64,000 nt of DNA from Lentzea nigeriaca (GCF_016907955.1 NZ_JAFBCX010000004.1:620001-684000), one strand, 5' to 3'. Shown: positions 27,677 through 37,442, counted from the stretch's first letter. Made by a program: numbers and translations. The notes: a model not told the origin generated them from the sequence alone.

Positions 27677-27894
27677 GTGGCGATTAACTCCTGTCGATTA
27701 CTTCCAGGTCTGCTCCTCGCCCAATCCCGGTGACTGACTCGCTGTGTGTCGTCCGGCTGCTCTCACAGCCGGTGTCCCGGCCCCGGCCTGGAATCCGGGG
27801 GTGTCCGCACGCTTGAAGCCCTACGTGCGGTAGGTGCGAGGAGTTTCTCGTTACTGCGTCATCGATGATCTCGACGAGCGCGTGGTGGAACTGC

Positions 27895-28008
27895 TCAGCC
27901 CTGGCGCTGCTTGTGGCGCAGGTTCTCGCAGATCACCATGACCCGGCCGTGACGGCGGATCACCTTGCACTTGTCGCAGATCTTCTTGACGCTCGGCTGG
28001 ACCTTCAC
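27895..28008 (-). CDS. rpmJ: Large ribosomal subunit protein bL36 (zinc-binding form)
   Basis: Thirty-seven residues, read from GTG 28008: [20 protein letters not shown], then [17 protein letters not shown] and TGA at 27895-27897. The four zinc ligands C11, C14, C27 and H32 are all present, so this is the C-plus paralogue. It lies in the usual infA-rpmJ-rpsM order. Confidence 0.95.
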   Translation of the reverse strand: MKVQPSVKKICDKCKVIRRHGRVMVICENLRHKQRQG

Positions 28009-28033
28009 GCCTGAGATCTCCTGCTATTGGAGG

Positions 28034-28255
28034 TCACTTGTAGCGGTAGACGATGCGCCCGCGGGACAGGTCGTAGGGCGAGAGCTCCACGACAACCCGG
28101 TCCTCAGGGAGGATGCGGATGTAGTGCTGTCGCATCTTGCCGCTGATGTGTGCGAGCACCTTGTGACCGTTCTCCAACTCGACGCGGAACATCGCGTTGG
28201 GGAGCGGCTCGACTACGCGGCCCTCGACCTCAATGGCCCCGTCCTTCTTGCCCAT
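28034..28255 (-). CDS. infA: Translation initiation factor IF-1
   Basis: 73 residues from ATG 28255 ([23 protein letters not shown]), an OB-fold S1 domain ending [16 protein letters not shown] lies two to three bases upstream. A longer in-frame start (28303) is rejected because the family begins at MGKK/MAKK. Binds the 30S A-site during initiation. Confidence 0.97.
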   Translation of the reverse strand: MGKKDGAIEVEGRVVEPLPNAMFRVELENGHKVLAHISGKMRQHYIRILPEDRVVVELSPYDLSRGRIVYRYK

Positions 28256-28365
28256 GTCCTCCGCGTTTCGTGACGGTGGTAATAACCTTTGGACGCGCGC
28301 CACCCCGGCTCGATCTCACCTCGGAGGGCATGACTGAACCGGCGCGACTGGTGCGCCACCTGACC

Positions 28366-28394
28366 AGTGTACGCAGTTCACTCCGGCAACCCAA
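28366..28394 (-). promoter_or_regulatory. Candidate promoter for infA-rpmJ-rpsM-rpsK-rpsD-rpoA-rplQ
   Basis: Minus-strand -10 TACACT (28366-28371), 17 bp from a weak -35 TTGGGT (28389-28394). It overlaps the 3' end of the lipoprotein gene and gives a leader of about 105 nt to infA. Confidence 0.4.
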
Positions 28395-29067
28395 ATCGGG
28401 CCCCATCAGGGCCGTCGGAGGGCCGTACGGACCGCGCCAGCACAGGCCGGAGCTTGCCGATCTCGGTGATCTCGGCTTCGTGTTTGCCCAGCACCGACCT
28501 GAGCGTGCGGATGCGCTGCGAGGCGATCCGATAGCCGTATTCGGACAGGTCAGAGCATTTCTGAGCTGCGTTGTGGAGCGCTACGTCGCCCGATCCGACG
28601 CCGTAGCTCTCCAGGGACGGGTCGCCTGGCCCGCGCTGGGTGAACCCCGCCCTGTCGAGGCAGCGCAGCAACGTCACCTCGGCCGCACGCGTCTCCGCGT
28701 CCTCGGGTCCGGACTTGAGCCGCGCGTTCCACTCGTTCACGACGGTGTCGTGCAGCGCGGTGATGCGACTCACGGCGTCGACGTACTCGGGCCCGGCGGC
28801 GATCCGAGCCTTGCCTCCACACCCGCCGTCGACTGGTGGCGGAGGACTGACGAAGTTCGGCCGGACGATCCGCACGTCGCCGAACGGCGGCGCGCACCGC
28901 TCGACCTTGGCGATGGCGTCGGCCAGGAAGATCCGGTCGGCGATCTGGTCCGCGGGAACGTCCTGGTAGGTGAAGTCGGTGGCCGGCTTAGAGGCAGCAC
29001 AGCCTGAAACTGAAATCAGAAGGGCGGACAGGACGAAACGGGTGACCCCCACAATGCCCCCAAGCAT
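28378..29067 (-). CDS. Putative lipoprotein of unknown function
   Basis: 229 residues from ATG 29067. The hydrophobic stretch FVLSALLISVSGC contains a lipobox (VSGC), so the mature protein is predicted to start at the lipid-modified cysteine and sit on the outer face of the membrane. The rest is soluble with a few cysteines (VERCAPPF, GGCGG, LLRCLD, QKCSD) that may form disulphides. A more upstream ATG (29091) and a GTG at 29052 are alternatives. Unusual guest between map and infA, where actinobacteria normally have nothing or a short gap. Confidence 0.75.
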   Translation of the reverse strand: MLGGIVGVTRFVLSALLISVSGCAASKPATDFTYQDVPADQIADRIFLADAIAKVERCAPPFGDVRIVRPNFVSPPPPVDGGCGGKARIAAGPEYVDAVSRITALHDTVVNEWNARLKSGPEDAETRAAEVTLLRCLDRAGFTQRGPGDPSLESYGVGSGDVALHNAAQKCSDLSEYGYRIASQRIRTLRSVLGKHEAEITEIGKLRPVLARSVRPSDGPDGARFGLPE

Positions 29068-29109
29068 TGACTCGTTCGTCACCCCGACCATATCGGCGTT
29101 GACAAACGA

Positions 29110-29145
29110 AATAACCCCGCTCGCCTCAGGGCGAACGGGGTTATT
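29110..29145 (-). terminator. Terminator downstream of map
   Basis: AATAACCCCG (29110-29119) pairs with CGGGGTTATT (29136-29145), with an inner TCGCC/GGCGA stem. On the minus strand it is followed by TCGTTTGTC. It ends the secY-adk-map transcript. Confidence 0.75.
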
Positions 29146-29160
29146 CCAAGCCTTCTGGGA

Positions 29161-29943
29161 CTAGTCCTCTTCAGGCGCCGTGAGCACCCACGGACCGTCC
29201 TCCGTGATGGCGACGCTGTGCTCCCAGTGCGCGGCCCGCGTCCCGTCGAGCGTGATGACGGTCCAGCCGTCCTCGAGCTCCTGGGAGTCGTCCGTGCCGA
29301 GCGTCAGCATCGGCTCGATCGCGATGGCCATGCCGACTTTGAGCCTCGGCCCCTTGCCGGGCTTGCCGTAGTTCGGCAGGAACGGGTCCATGTGCATCTT
29401 GGTGCCGATGCCGTGGCCGCCGTAGTCCGCGACGATGCCGTACTCGATGCCGTCGCGCTCACCCGACTCGATGGCCGAGGTCTCGATGGCGAACGAGATG
29501 TCCGTGAGCCGCCCACCCGGCACCGCGGCCTCGATGCCCGCGAGCATCGACAGCCTGGTCGCCTCGGACAGCTTGTGGTCGGCCGGCGAGAGCTCACCGC
29601 AGCCGACGGTGACGGCCGAGTCGCCGTGCCAGCCTTCGAGGATCGCACCGCAGTCGATCGAGATCAGGTCGCCCTCTGCCAGCACCTGCTTCTTGCTGGG
29701 GATGCCGTGGACGATCTGCTCGTTCACCGACGCGCAGATGCTCGCCGGGAAGCCGTGGTAGCCCTTGAACGACGGAATGGCGCCGGCGTCGCGGATGGTC
29801 TGCTCGGCGATCTCGTCGAGCTCCCACGTGGACACGCCGGGCTTCACCGCGTCGACGACGTTGCGCAACGCCCTCGCCACGACCAGGCCGGAGGCACGCA
29901 TCGCCTCCAGCTGGCCCGGCGTCTTGATCTCGATCTTGCTCAT
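29161..29943 (-). CDS. map: Type I methionine aminopeptidase
   Basis: 260 residues from ATG 29943 ([19 protein letters not shown]). The metal ligands are visible in [36 protein letters not shown] and HWEHSVAI. Removes the initiator methionine from nascent proteins. An upstream GTG at 30000 overlaps the adk stop (GTGA) and would add 19 residues; the shorter start matches the family better, but coupling makes the longer form possible. Confidence 0.95.
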   Translation of the reverse strand: MSKIEIKTPGQLEAMRASGLVVARALRNVVDAVKPGVSTWELDEIAEQTIRDAGAIPSFKGYHGFPASICASVNEQIVHGIPSKKQVLAEGDLISIDCGAILEGWHGDSAVTVGCGELSPADHKLSEATRLSMLAGIEAAVPGGRLTDISFAIETSAIESGERDGIEYGIVADYGGHGIGTKMHMDPFLPNYGKPGKGPRLKVGMAIAIEPMLTLGTDDSQELEDGWTVITLDGTRAAHWEHSVAITEDGPWVLTAPEED

Positions 29944-29996
29944 GCTTTCGCTGCCACCTGTGACGACAGAGCGGAGCCGGTCAAGCAGTCCACCTG

Positions 29997-30557
<561 letters not shown>

Positions 30558-31868
30558 CTAGCGGAGGAACCCTTCGTAATTGCGCTGCATGAGCTGGCTC
30601 TCGATCTGCTTCACGGTGTCGAGACCGACACCGACCATGATCAGAACCGCGGTGCCACCGAACGGGAAGTTCTGGTTCTGGCTGTCGCCAGTGAGGTCCA
30701 GGAACAGGTTCGGCAGGATCGCCACGATGCCGAGGTAGAGCGAGCCGGGCAGCGTGATGCGACCCAGCACGAACTTGAGGTACTCGGCGGTCGGACGACC
30801 AGGACGGATGCCGGGGATGAAGCCACCGAACTTCTTCATCTCGTCAGCACGCTCGTCCGGGTTGAACGTGATGCCGACGTAGAAGTACGTGAAGAAGACG
30901 ATCAGCAGGAAGTAGACGCTGATGTGCACCCAGCTCGACTGCTTGACCAGGTAGGTCTGCACGAACGTTGAGAACCAGTTGGCCTCGGGAGAGGAGCCCT
31001 GGGTGAGGCGGACGATCAGGTCCGGCAGGTAGAGCAGCGACGAGGCGAAGATGACCGGGATGACACCGGCCTGGTTCACCTTGAGGGGAAGGTACGTCGA
31101 CGTACCGCCGTACATACGGCGGCCGATCATGCGCTTGGCGTACTGCACAGGGATGCGGCGCTGAGCCTGCTCGACGTAGATGACGCTCGCGATGATGACG
31201 AGAGCGGCGACACACACAAGGGCGAAGGTGACGCCACTCTTGTTGAGGATGTTCTTGCCCTCGGCGGGAATCCGGGCGGCGATACCGGTGAAGATCAGCA
31301 ACGACATACCGTTGCCGATGCCCTTCTCGGTGATGAGCTCACCCAGCCACATGATGACCGAGGTACCGGCGGTCATGGTGATGACCAGCACGATGAGGGT
31401 GAAGATGCTGTCCTTGCCAGGAATGACGTCCTGGTCGCACTCACCGAACAGCTGCCCGCGCACCGCCAGCGCCACCAGACCGGTCGACTGCAGAATCGCG
31501 AGCCCGATGGTCAGGTACCGCGTGTACTGCGTCAGCTTGCCCTGACCGGCCTGCCCTTCCTTCTTCAACTGCTCGAACCGCGGGATGACCACGGTGAGGA
31601 GCTGAATGATGATGCTCGCGGTGATGTAGGGCATGATGCCCAGCGCGAACACGGACAGGTTGAGCAACGCCCCACCGCTGAACAGGTTGATCAGCGAGTA
31701 GATGTTCTGGCCTTCGAGCTGTTCGGCACACGCCCGCACGTTCTTGAAGGACACGCCCGGCGCGGGCATGGTCGCACCGAGCCGGTACACAATGATGATC
31801 CCGAGCGTAAACAGGATCTTCTTGCGTAGATCCGGCGTCGCGAGAGCCGAGCGGAATGCGCCGAGCAC
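30558..31868 (-). CDS. secY: Preprotein translocase subunit SecY
   Basis: 436 residues from GTG 31868, which has a strong AGGAGGT five bases upstream; the open frame continues to 31964 but those codons look like leader. About ten membrane helices are visible, beginning KKILFTLGIIIVYRLGATMPAPG and ending in the conserved MQRNYEGFL tail. Forms the Sec channel with SecE and SecG. In most bacteria it directly follows rplO; here 1.3 kb of non-coding DNA and a terminator lie between. Confidence 0.97.
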   Translation of the reverse strand: MLGAFRSALATPDLRKKILFTLGIIIVYRLGATMPAPGVSFKNVRACAEQLEGQNIYSLINLFSGGALLNLSVFALGIMPYITASIIIQLLTVVIPRFEQLKKEGQAGQGKLTQYTRYLTIGLAILQSTGLVALAVRGQLFGECDQDVIPGKDSIFTLIVLVITMTAGTSVIMWLGELITEKGIGNGMSLLIFTGIAARIPAEGKNILNKSGVTFALVCVAALVIIASVIYVEQAQRRIPVQYAKRMIGRRMYGGTSTYLPLKVNQAGVIPVIFASSLLYLPDLIVRLTQGSSPEANWFSTFVQTYLVKQSSWVHISVYFLLIVFFTYFYVGITFNPDERADEMKKFGGFIPGIRPGRPTAEYLKFVLGRITLPGSLYLGIVAILPNLFLDLTGDSQNQNFPFGGTAVLIMVGVGLDTVKQIESQLMQRNYEGFLR

Positions 31869-31950
31869 GCGAACCTCCTGAGCGTTGCCGACCCCCAGGG
31901 ACCGGCACATGCGGTAGTTGGCAGGCCGCAGCAGGCAGCCACGACCAAAC

Positions 31951-31986
31951 AACCCGGAGGACATCCGGGTTCAGCAGGCGACTCTA
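31951..31986 (-). promoter_or_regulatory. Candidate secY promoter -10 and leader hairpin
   Basis: Minus-strand -10-like TAGAGT at 31981-31986 without a clear -35. Just downstream a perfect eight-bp hairpin AACCCGGA/TCCGGGTT (31951-31958 with 31964-31971) is followed by GTTTGG. If transcription starts near 31974, the hairpin is at the 5' end of a ~106-nt leader and could act in mRNA stability or attenuation. Confidence 0.35.
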
Positions 31987-32232
31987 ACAGCCCCCCACGA
32001 CCTGCCCGTACCCAGTGGCCAATCACAGGTTCCACTCGGTTGATCTCCCACGCCCCGGCTAGGCCATCCGGGGTAGCCTTCCGCCTGAATCCGTGCTATG
32101 AGCAGCGATTACGCCAGCCGCGAACGTTTGCGCCCACTCACCAGTTCCCACGATCACGCGGAAAAGTTCAGCTACCCGCAGAACCCACTTGAACGCCCAA
32201 GGTCGGCACACTCCGCACCCCAGACGTCTCGC

Positions 32233-32455
32233 GACGGCGAAGCCGAGCGGCGAGGCCGAAGGCGAGCCGAACCACCCAATACCGGGCCTGGTGGGGTGGG
32301 TCCCGTCACCAGCCGTGCCGGAGCGAGCCGCGCTCGGAACCGCAACCACCCACGCGACCGCAAGCCGCCCAAACCAACGGGCGTGCCATCTACCTGCGCG
32401 TGGCGCTGGTGGGTCTTTGATCAGACTGACTTTCTGGGGCGAAGCCCCAGAAAGC
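32233..32455 (+). repeat. Dispersed intergenic repeat, copy 1
   Basis: Matches 51447-51636 in the same orientation. The best block runs from AACCACCCACGC to GGGTCTTTGATCAGA and ends in a hairpin. Here the hairpin is CTTTCTGGGGC-GAA-GCCCCAGAAAG (32430-32454, 11 perfect pairs). The other copy has a shorter stem with the same shape. Not coding. Confidence 0.75.
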
Positions 32456-32716
32456 AGCGCAACAGACGCACGCACCGCAACCAACCTACGGACACGGAAC
32501 CGGCAGACTCCGACGCAATCGGGGAACGACCACAAACCCACGCGCCCCCAAACCCGGCAGGCGACCGCAGGGGTACCCGCGATCCGGCAGGGTGTCGGCA
32601 AAGTCGTGTCCGGCTGGCTGATGGCGTCTGCAAGGCTCCGTTGGCGAATCCTGACCGTGCGACGAGGCCTCCAATTCGAGGACTGTGGAAACGCTCTTAT
32701 GTGCTAGCCGCACCAG

Positions 32717-32774
32717 GTTGGTTGTAGAAAGGTGCCGATGACATCGTTGTCAGAACACCCCAACTACAGCCAAC
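32717..32774. repeat. Nested palindromic element
   Basis: Outer arms GTTGGTTGTAG (32717-32727) and CTACAGCCAAC (32764-32774) pair at 10 of 11 positions. Inside them GGTG/CACC and TGACA-TCGT-TGTCA stems are centred on the same axis. This could be an RNA hairpin, an operator or a small decayed element; the sequence alone does not decide. Confidence 0.5.
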
Positions 32775-32863
32775 TTGCCTGTTCACGTCCGTGAGAGCGC
32801 GACCATCAGGTTGGCGAACCGGCTCCGGCCCTGCTCCCGGCAGCCGCTCCCGGCTTCGCCAAC

Positions 32864-33024
32864 GGCGTCTGCAAGTACCACCAACTCAAGATCAACCAGC
32901 ACTTTTCCACCGCCAACTCGCGGTGCATCGGCCGCCCCAGCGCACCGAAGGCCCGCCAGAGGACGAACCAGTTGGGTGTAGCTGGCGGCGATTCGATCAA
33001 GAGTTGGTGGTACTTGCAGACGCC
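32864..33024. repeat. 161-bp element with 30-bp terminal inverted repeats
   Basis: The left arm (32864-32893, starting GGCGTCTGCAAGTACC) and right arm (32995-33024) are inverted copies matching at 28 of 30 positions, and the match stops abruptly outside. The 101-bp interior has no coding frame of note. Size and structure resemble a MITE or a hairpin-forming intergenic element. A target-site duplication is not obvious. Confidence 0.65.
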
Positions 33025-33081
33025 AAGCCCAGCAGGGCGACTTTGCCGGGGCCTGCCCCGAGCTGGGAACCCCTGCATCTC

Positions 33082-33104
33082 AACGTACTCAGAGGGTCTG
33101 ACAC
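33082..33104 (-). promoter_or_regulatory. PafBC/RecA-NDp-like promoter motif, copy B
   Basis: Minus strand GTGTCAGAC-N8-TACGTT, identical in boxes and spacing to copies at 23213-23235 and 51359-51381. It points away from the rplO terminator into the non-coding insertion. No gene follows. Confidence 0.5.
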
Positions 33105-33113
33105 CCCCGGAGA

Positions 33114-33151
33114 AACGCCAAAGGGCCCCGAGGCGAAGCCTCAGGGCCCTT
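33114..33151 (-). terminator. Terminator downstream of rplO
   Basis: AAGGGCCCCGAGGC (33121-33134) and GCCTCAGGGCCCTT (33138-33151) form a 14-bp stem with one mismatch and loop GAA. On the minus strand it is followed by TTTGGCGTTTCT. It ends the spc operon before secY, which is unusual. Confidence 0.8.
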
Positions 33152-33173
33152 CAGACACATCTCAACGAGACGT

Positions 33174-33614
33174 TCACGCCACAGTGGTGGACCCACCAGC
33201 AGCAGCGATCTTCTCCACAGCGGTCTTGGAGAACTTGTTCGCCGTGACGTCCAGCTTGACGCTGACGTCACCGTCGCCCAGCACCTTGACGAGCGCGCCC
33301 TTGCGGACGAGCCCGGCCAGCACCAGCGCGGCGACGTCGACCGAACCACCCTCGGGGAACGAGGCGGCGATGTCGGAGACGTTCACCACCTGGTACTCGG
33401 TGCGGAACGGGTTGCGGAAGCCCTTGAGCTTCGGCAGCCGCATGTGCAGCGGCATCTGGCCACCTTCGAAGCGCGGCGAGACGTTCTTGCGAGCGCCCGT
33501 GCCCTTCGTACCGCGGCCGGCGGTCTTGCCCTTGGAGCCCTCACCACGACCGACGCGAGTCTTGGGGGTCTTGGCTCCGGGGGCGGGACGCAGGTCGTGA
33601 ATCTTGATGGTCAC
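33174..33614 (-). CDS. rplO: Large ribosomal subunit protein uL15
   Basis: 146 residues, [24 protein letters not shown] start, with the glycine-rich [15 protein letters not shown] segment. Its ATG overlaps the rpmD stop (ATGA). It is the last gene before a strong terminator, so secY is not read from the same transcript without read-through. Confidence 0.97.
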   Translation of the reverse strand: MTIKIHDLRPAPGAKTPKTRVGRGEGSKGKTAGRGTKGTGARKNVSPRFEGGQMPLHMRLPKLKGFRNPFRTEYQVVNVSDIAASFPEGGSVDVAALVLAGLVRKGALVKVLGDGDVSVKLDVTANKFSKTAVEKIAAAGGSTTVA

Positions 33615-33793
33615 GACTGGACCTCCTCGACCTCCACCAGGTGGCGCACGGCGTGGATCAGGCCGCGGACCTGGGGAGTGTCCTCACGCACGACCGACTG
33701 GCGGATCTTGCGCAGCCCGAGGGTGCGCATCGACTCGCGGTGGTTGTGCTTCGTACCGATGGTGCTGCGCACCTGGGTGATCTTGAGAGCCAT
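33611..33793 (-). CDS. rpmD: Large ribosomal subunit protein uL30
   Basis: 60 residues from ATG 33791-33793: [20 protein letters not shown], ending [10 protein letters not shown]. The frame is open further upstream, but that part overlaps rpsE and is not homologous. Start overlap pattern (ATGA into rplO) shows translational coupling. Confidence 0.96.
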   Translation of the reverse strand: MALKITQVRSTIGTKHNHRESMRTLGLRKIRQSVVREDTPQVRGLIHAVRHLVEVEEVQS

Positions 33794-33795
33794 GG

Positions 33796-34404
33796 TCAGA
33801 CCCCCTGGCCCGCGCGAGCGCGGATCATGCCGGCGGGGGCGACGTCCTCGAGGGGCAGGCCACGACGGGCCGCGACCTCTTCCGGACGCTGCAGGCCCTT
33901 GAGGGCCGCCACGGTCGCGTGCACGATGTTGATCGCGTTGTCGGAGCCCAGGGACTTCGACAGCACGTCGTGCACGCCGGCGCACTCGAGGACGGCGCGG
34001 ACAGCGCCACCCGCGATGACACCGGTACCGGCCGAGGCCGGACGTAGCAGGACCACACCGGCGGCCTTCTCACCCTGCACCGGGTGCGGGATGGTGCCGG
34101 CGATGCGAGGAACGCGGAAGAAGTTCTTCTTCGCCTCCTCGACACCCTTGGCGATGGCCGCGGGAACTTCCTTGGCCTTGCCGTAGCCGACGCCGACCAT
34201 GCCGTCGCCGTCACCGACAACCACGAGGGCGGTGAAGCTGAAGCGACGACCACCCTTGACCACCTTGGAGACGCGGTTGATCGCAACCACGCGCTCGAGG
34301 TGGGGGGTCTTCTCCTGGGCCGCGCCGCCGCGGCCGCCGTCACGACGGTCGCGGCGCTCTCCGCGCTCGCCCCCGCCGCCTTCGCGACGCGTACGTCCTG
34401 GCAT
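33796..34404 (-). CDS. rpsE: Small ribosomal subunit protein uS5
   Basis: 202 residues. An arginine/glycine-rich N-terminal extension ([19 protein letters not shown]) precedes the double-stranded-RNA-like domain ([22 protein letters not shown]) and the conserved C-terminal fold. Involved in decoding fidelity; the spectinomycin loop ([18 protein letters not shown]) looks normal. Confidence 0.97.
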   Translation of the reverse strand: MPGRTRREGGGGERGERRDRRDGGRGGAAQEKTPHLERVVAINRVSKVVKGGRRFSFTALVVVGDGDGMVGVGYGKAKEVPAAIAKGVEEAKKNFFRVPRIAGTIPHPVQGEKAAGVVLLRPASAGTGVIAGGAVRAVLECAGVHDVLSKSLGSDNAINIVHATVAALKGLQRPEEVAARRGLPLEDVAPAGMIRARAGQGV

Positions 34405-34438
34405 CAGGCGTCCCTCTCAATTCCAGTGATCTTCATTG

Positions 34439-34840
34439 TCAGAACTCCAGCCCCGCCTCGCGGGCGGCATCCGCCAGAGCAGCGATCCGGCCGTGGTACG
34501 CGTTACCACCGCGGTCGAACACGACCGCCGAGATACCGGCGTCCTTGGCACGGGCCGCGGCCAGCTGGCCGACCTTGGCCGCGCGGGCCTTCTTGTCGCC
34601 TTCCAGCGCACGCACGTCGGCCTCCATGGAGGAAGCGGACGCCAGCGTGTGGCCCTTCAGGTCGTCGATGATCTGCACGGTGATGTGCTTCGACGACCGG
34701 TGCACGACCAGGCGCGGACGCTCGGCGGTGCCGCTGACCTTCTTGCGGAGGCGGAAGTGGCGACGGGCCTTGGCAACACGACGCCTGGTGGAGATGTCCT
34801 TGCCCACCGGCTTGCGCTTCGTAACAGTCGACTCGCTCAT
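34439..34840 (-). CDS. rplR: Large ribosomal subunit protein uL18
   Basis: 133 residues from ATG 34840 ([21 protein letters not shown]). The C-terminus is [23 protein letters not shown], the 5S rRNA-binding signature of the family. An upstream start in the same frame lies within rplF and is rejected. One base separates it from the rplF stop. Confidence 0.96.
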   Translation of the reverse strand: MSESTVTKRKPVGKDISTRRRVAKARRHFRLRKKVSGTAERPRLVVHRSSKHITVQIIDDLKGHTLASASSMEADVRALEGDKKARAAKVGQLAAARAKDAGISAVVFDRGGNAYHGRIAALADAAREAGLEF

Positions 34841-34841
34841 G

Positions 34842-35381
34842 TCACTTACCCGTCTTTCCGACCTTGCGACGGATCTTCTCGCCCGAGTAGCGGACGCCCT
34901 TGCCCTTGTACGGGTCGGGCTTGCGCAGCTTGCGGATGTTGGCGGCGACCTCACCGACCAGCTGCTTGTCGATACCCGAGACGGAGAAACGGGTCGGGGT
35001 CTCCACCGCGAAGGTGATGCCCTCGGGGGCCTCGACCTTGACGGGGTGGGAGTAACCGAGCGCGAACTCGAGCTCAGAGCCCTTGAGCGCGACGCGGTAA
35101 CCGACGCCGTGGATTTCCATCTTCTTCTCGTAACCCTGGGTCACGCCGACAACCATGTTGTGCACCAGCGTGCGCGACAGGCCGTGGAGCGCGCGGACGC
35201 GGCGCTCGTCGTTCGGGCGCTTGACCTCGAGAGTGCCGTCCTCGGCCTTCTCCAGGCTGATCGGCTCAGCGATCGTCAGCGACAGGGTGCCCTTCGGGCC
35301 CTTGACGCTCACGTCCTGGCCGGCGATGTTCACGTCGACCCCGGAGGGGACAATGATCGGCTGCTTACCGATGCGCGACAT
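34842..35381 (-). CDS. rplF: Large ribosomal subunit protein uL6
   Basis: 179 residues, [31 protein letters not shown], two tandem L6 folds and the conserved [26 protein letters not shown]-terminus. Binds near the sarcin-ricin loop region. Confidence 0.97.
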   Translation of the reverse strand: MSRIGKQPIIVPSGVDVNIAGQDVSVKGPKGTLSLTIAEPISLEKAEDGTLEVKRPNDERRVRALHGLSRTLVHNMVVGVTQGYEKKMEIHGVGYRVALKGSELEFALGYSHPVKVEAPEGITFAVETPTRFSVSGIDKQLVGEVAANIRKLRKPDPYKGKGVRYSGEKIRRKVGKTGK

Positions 35382-35393
35382 GTCTACTCCCCC

Positions 35394-35792
35394 TTACCAA
35401 ACGTAGGCGAGGACTTCTCCGCCCACGCCTGCCTTGTTGGCCTGGCGGTCGGTCATGAGACCGCCAGAGGTCGAAATGATCGCCACGCCGAGGCCGCCGA
35501 GAACTCGGGGCAGGCTGGTGGACTTCGCGTACACGCGCAGGCCCGGCTTCGACACGCGGCGGAGGCCGGCGATGCTGCGCTCCCGGTTCGGGCCGTACTT
35601 CAGCTCGACGACGAGGTTCTTCGCGACCTCGCCCTCCTCGTCGCGGTACGAGGCGATGTAGCCCTCGCGCTTGAGGATCTCGGCGATGTTGGCCTTCAGC
35701 TTCGAGTGCGGCATCACGACCTTGTCGTGGTAAGCCGAGTTCGCGTTGCGCAGACGAGTGAGCATGTCTGCGATCGGGTCGGTCATCGTCAT
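35394..35792 (-). CDS. rpsH: Small ribosomal subunit protein uS8
   Basis: 132 residues, [23 protein letters not shown]; the alternative ATG two codons downstream gives the more usual MTDPIADML start. The C-terminal RNA-binding motif [26 protein letters not shown] is intact. In enterobacteria uS8 represses the spc operon by binding near rplE; whether that applies here cannot be read from sequence. Confidence 0.97.
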   Translation of the reverse strand: MTMTDPIADMLTRLRNANSAYHDKVVMPHSKLKANIAEILKREGYIASYRDEEGEVAKNLVVELKYGPNRERSIAGLRRVSKPGLRVYAKSTSLPRVLGGLGVAIISTSGGLMTDRQANKAGVGGEVLAYVW

Positions 35793-35930
35793 GGTGACCT
35801 GGTCAACCTTTCTCGCTGCGGTTCACCGGCTCAGGGTCCAGACCAGCCCTCCCACCCCAGAGAGAATTCAATGGAGCGGAGGGACTGGACGGTCGTGTGC
35901 GGGCCTACAGCGAAGTAATGGAGCTTGGAA

Positions 35931-36116
35931 TTACCAGCTGGACTTGCTCACGCCAGGCAGCTCACCGCGGTGAGCCATCTCGCGCAGGCAGATCCGGCAG
36001 AGGCCGAACTTGCGGAACACCGCGTGGGGGCGGCCGCAACGCTGGCACCGGGTGTACGCCCGGACCTTGAACTTCGGCTTCTTCGCGGCCTTGTTGATCA
36101 ACGCCTTCTTGGCCAT
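35931..36116 (-). CDS. rpsN: Small ribosomal subunit protein uS14, zinc (type Z) form
   Basis: 61 residues. The zinc ligands sit in [20 protein letters not shown]. This is the short type Z version that normally lies in the spc operon of actinobacteria. It is followed by a 138-bp gap before rpsH with no gene. Confidence 0.96.
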   Translation of the reverse strand: MAKKALINKAAKKPKFKVRAYTRCQRCGRPHAVFRKFGLCRICLREMAHRGELPGVSKSSW

Positions 36117-36120
36117 CGAC

Positions 36121-36684
36121 TCAGTTCTCCTTGAACGGGAAGCCCAGGAGCTTCAGCAGCGCCCGGCCCTCCTCGTCGTTCGTGGCGGTGGTGACGACGG
36201 TGATGTCCATGCCGCGGGGACGGTCGATCGAGTCGGGGTCGATCTCGTGGAACATCGACTGCTCGTTCAGACCGAACGTGTAGTTGCCGTTGCCGTCGAA
36301 CTGCTTGCCCGAGAGGCCGCGGAAGTCGCGGATACGGGGCAGCGCGATCGTCAGCAGGCGGTCCAGGAACTCCCACATGCGGTCGCCGCGCAGCGTGACG
36401 CGCGCGCCGATCGGCATGCCCTCACGCAGCTTGAACTGCGCGATGGACTTGCGGGCCCGACGAACCTCGGGACGCTGACCGGTGATGATCGAGAGGTCCT
36501 TGACGGCACCCTCGATCAGCTTGCCGTCACGGGCGGCGTCGCCGACACCCATGTTGACGACGACCTTCACGACGCCCGGGATCTGCATCACGTTGGCGTA
36601 GTTGAACTGCTTCTGCAGCTCGCCGGTGATCTCAGAGCGGTAGCGCGTCTTGAGCCGCGGGATGATCTTCTCTGCGGTAGTCAT
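36121..36684 (-). CDS. rplE: Large ribosomal subunit protein uL5
   Basis: 187 residues. Conserved segments: [40 protein letters not shown], and [24 protein letters not shown]. Binds 5S rRNA and contacts the P-site tRNA. The start lies three bases after the rplX stop. Confidence 0.97.
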   Translation of the reverse strand: MTTAEKIIPRLKTRYRSEITGELQKQFNYANVMQIPGVVKVVVNMGVGDAARDGKLIEGAVKDLSIITGQRPEVRRARKSIAQFKLREGMPIGARVTLRGDRMWEFLDRLLTIALPRIRDFRGLSGKQFDGNGNYTFGLNEQSMFHEIDPDSIDRPRGMDITVVTTATNDEEGRALLKLLGFPFKEN

Positions 36685-36686
36685 GC

Positions 36687-37001
36687 TCAGATGTCCTTCC
36701 CGTTACGACGGGAAATGCGGACCCGCTTGCCCTCGTCGTTCGTACGGTAACCAACACGGGTCGGCTTGCCGTCCGAGTCGACCACCATCACGTTGGAGAC
36801 GTTGATCGGGGCTTCCTGGGTCACGATGCCACCGGACTGCGCGCCACGCTGGGTCTGCGTGATCCGGGTGTGCTTCTTGATCCGGTTGACACCCTCGACC
36901 AGGACCTTGCCGGTCTCCGGGTAGGCCTGGATGACCTTGCCCTTCGCACCCTTGTCCTTGCCGGCGATGACGACGACCGTGTCGCCCTTCTTCACCTTCA
37001 T
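36687..37001 (-). CDS. rplX: Large ribosomal subunit protein uL24
   Basis: 104 residues with the KOW motif [23 protein letters not shown] at the start and [22 protein letters not shown] in the middle. Early 50S assembly initiator. Spaced two bases from the rplN stop. Confidence 0.97.
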   Translation of the reverse strand: MKVKKGDTVVVIAGKDKGAKGKVIQAYPETGKVLVEGVNRIKKHTRITQTQRGAQSGGIVTQEAPINVSNVMVVDSDGKPTRVGYRTNDEGKRVRISRRNGKDI

Positions 37002-37003
37002 GG

Positions 37004-37372
37004 TCAGAGCACCTCCGGAGCCAGCGAGATGATCTTCATGAACTTCTTGTCGCGCAGCTCGCGGCCGACCGGGCCGAAGATGCGGGTACCGCGGGGCTCG
37101 TTGTCGTTCTTGATGAGCACAGCGGCGTTCTCGTCGAAGCGGATGTACGAGCCATCCGGACGACGGCGCTCCTTGACGGTGCGGACGACGACCGCCTTGA
37201 CGACGTCACCCTTCTTCACGCCGGCACCGGGGATCGCGTCCTTGACGGTCGCGACGATGATGTCGCCGATGCCCGCGTAGCGGCGGCCAGAGCCACCGAG
37301 AACACGGATGCAAAGGATCTCCTTCGCACCAGTGTTGTCGGCGACACGAAGCCGCGACTCCTGCTGAATCAC
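37004..37372 (-). CDS. rplN: Large ribosomal subunit protein uL14
   Basis: 122 residues from GTG 37372: [37 protein letters not shown]. Five-stranded barrel protein forming bridges to the 30S subunit. The C-terminus [19 protein letters not shown] is canonical. Confidence 0.97.
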   Translation of the reverse strand: MIQQESRLRVADNTGAKEILCIRVLGGSGRRYAGIGDIIVATVKDAIPGAGVKKGDVVKAVVVRTVKERRRPDGSYIRFDENAAVLIKNDNEPRGTRIFGPVGRELRDKKFMKIISLAPEVL

Positions 37373-37442
37373 TTACTTGCTCCTGACCATTCCTGGCCCG
37401 CCGGATTTCCGACCCGACGGGCTCGGTCTGTCTAGAAAGGAC

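Larger units (their letters stand above)
31987..33113. other. 1.1-kb non-coding, repeat-rich insertion between rplO and secY
   Basis: No convincing coding frame on either strand. The open frames present are arginine/proline-rich composition artefacts. The region contains the dispersed repeat at 32233-32455, a nested palindrome at 32717-32774, an inverted-repeat element at 32864-33024 and a PafBC-like motif at 33082-33104. The word GGCGTCTGCAAG occurs at 32623, 32864 and, inverted, 33013. Confidence 0.7.

Noticed and set aside
32059..32727. Frames of 180-209 codons in the rplO-secY gap
   Set aside because: Arg/Pro/Ser-rich, no start signals, and they run across the dispersed repeat; not supported as genes.
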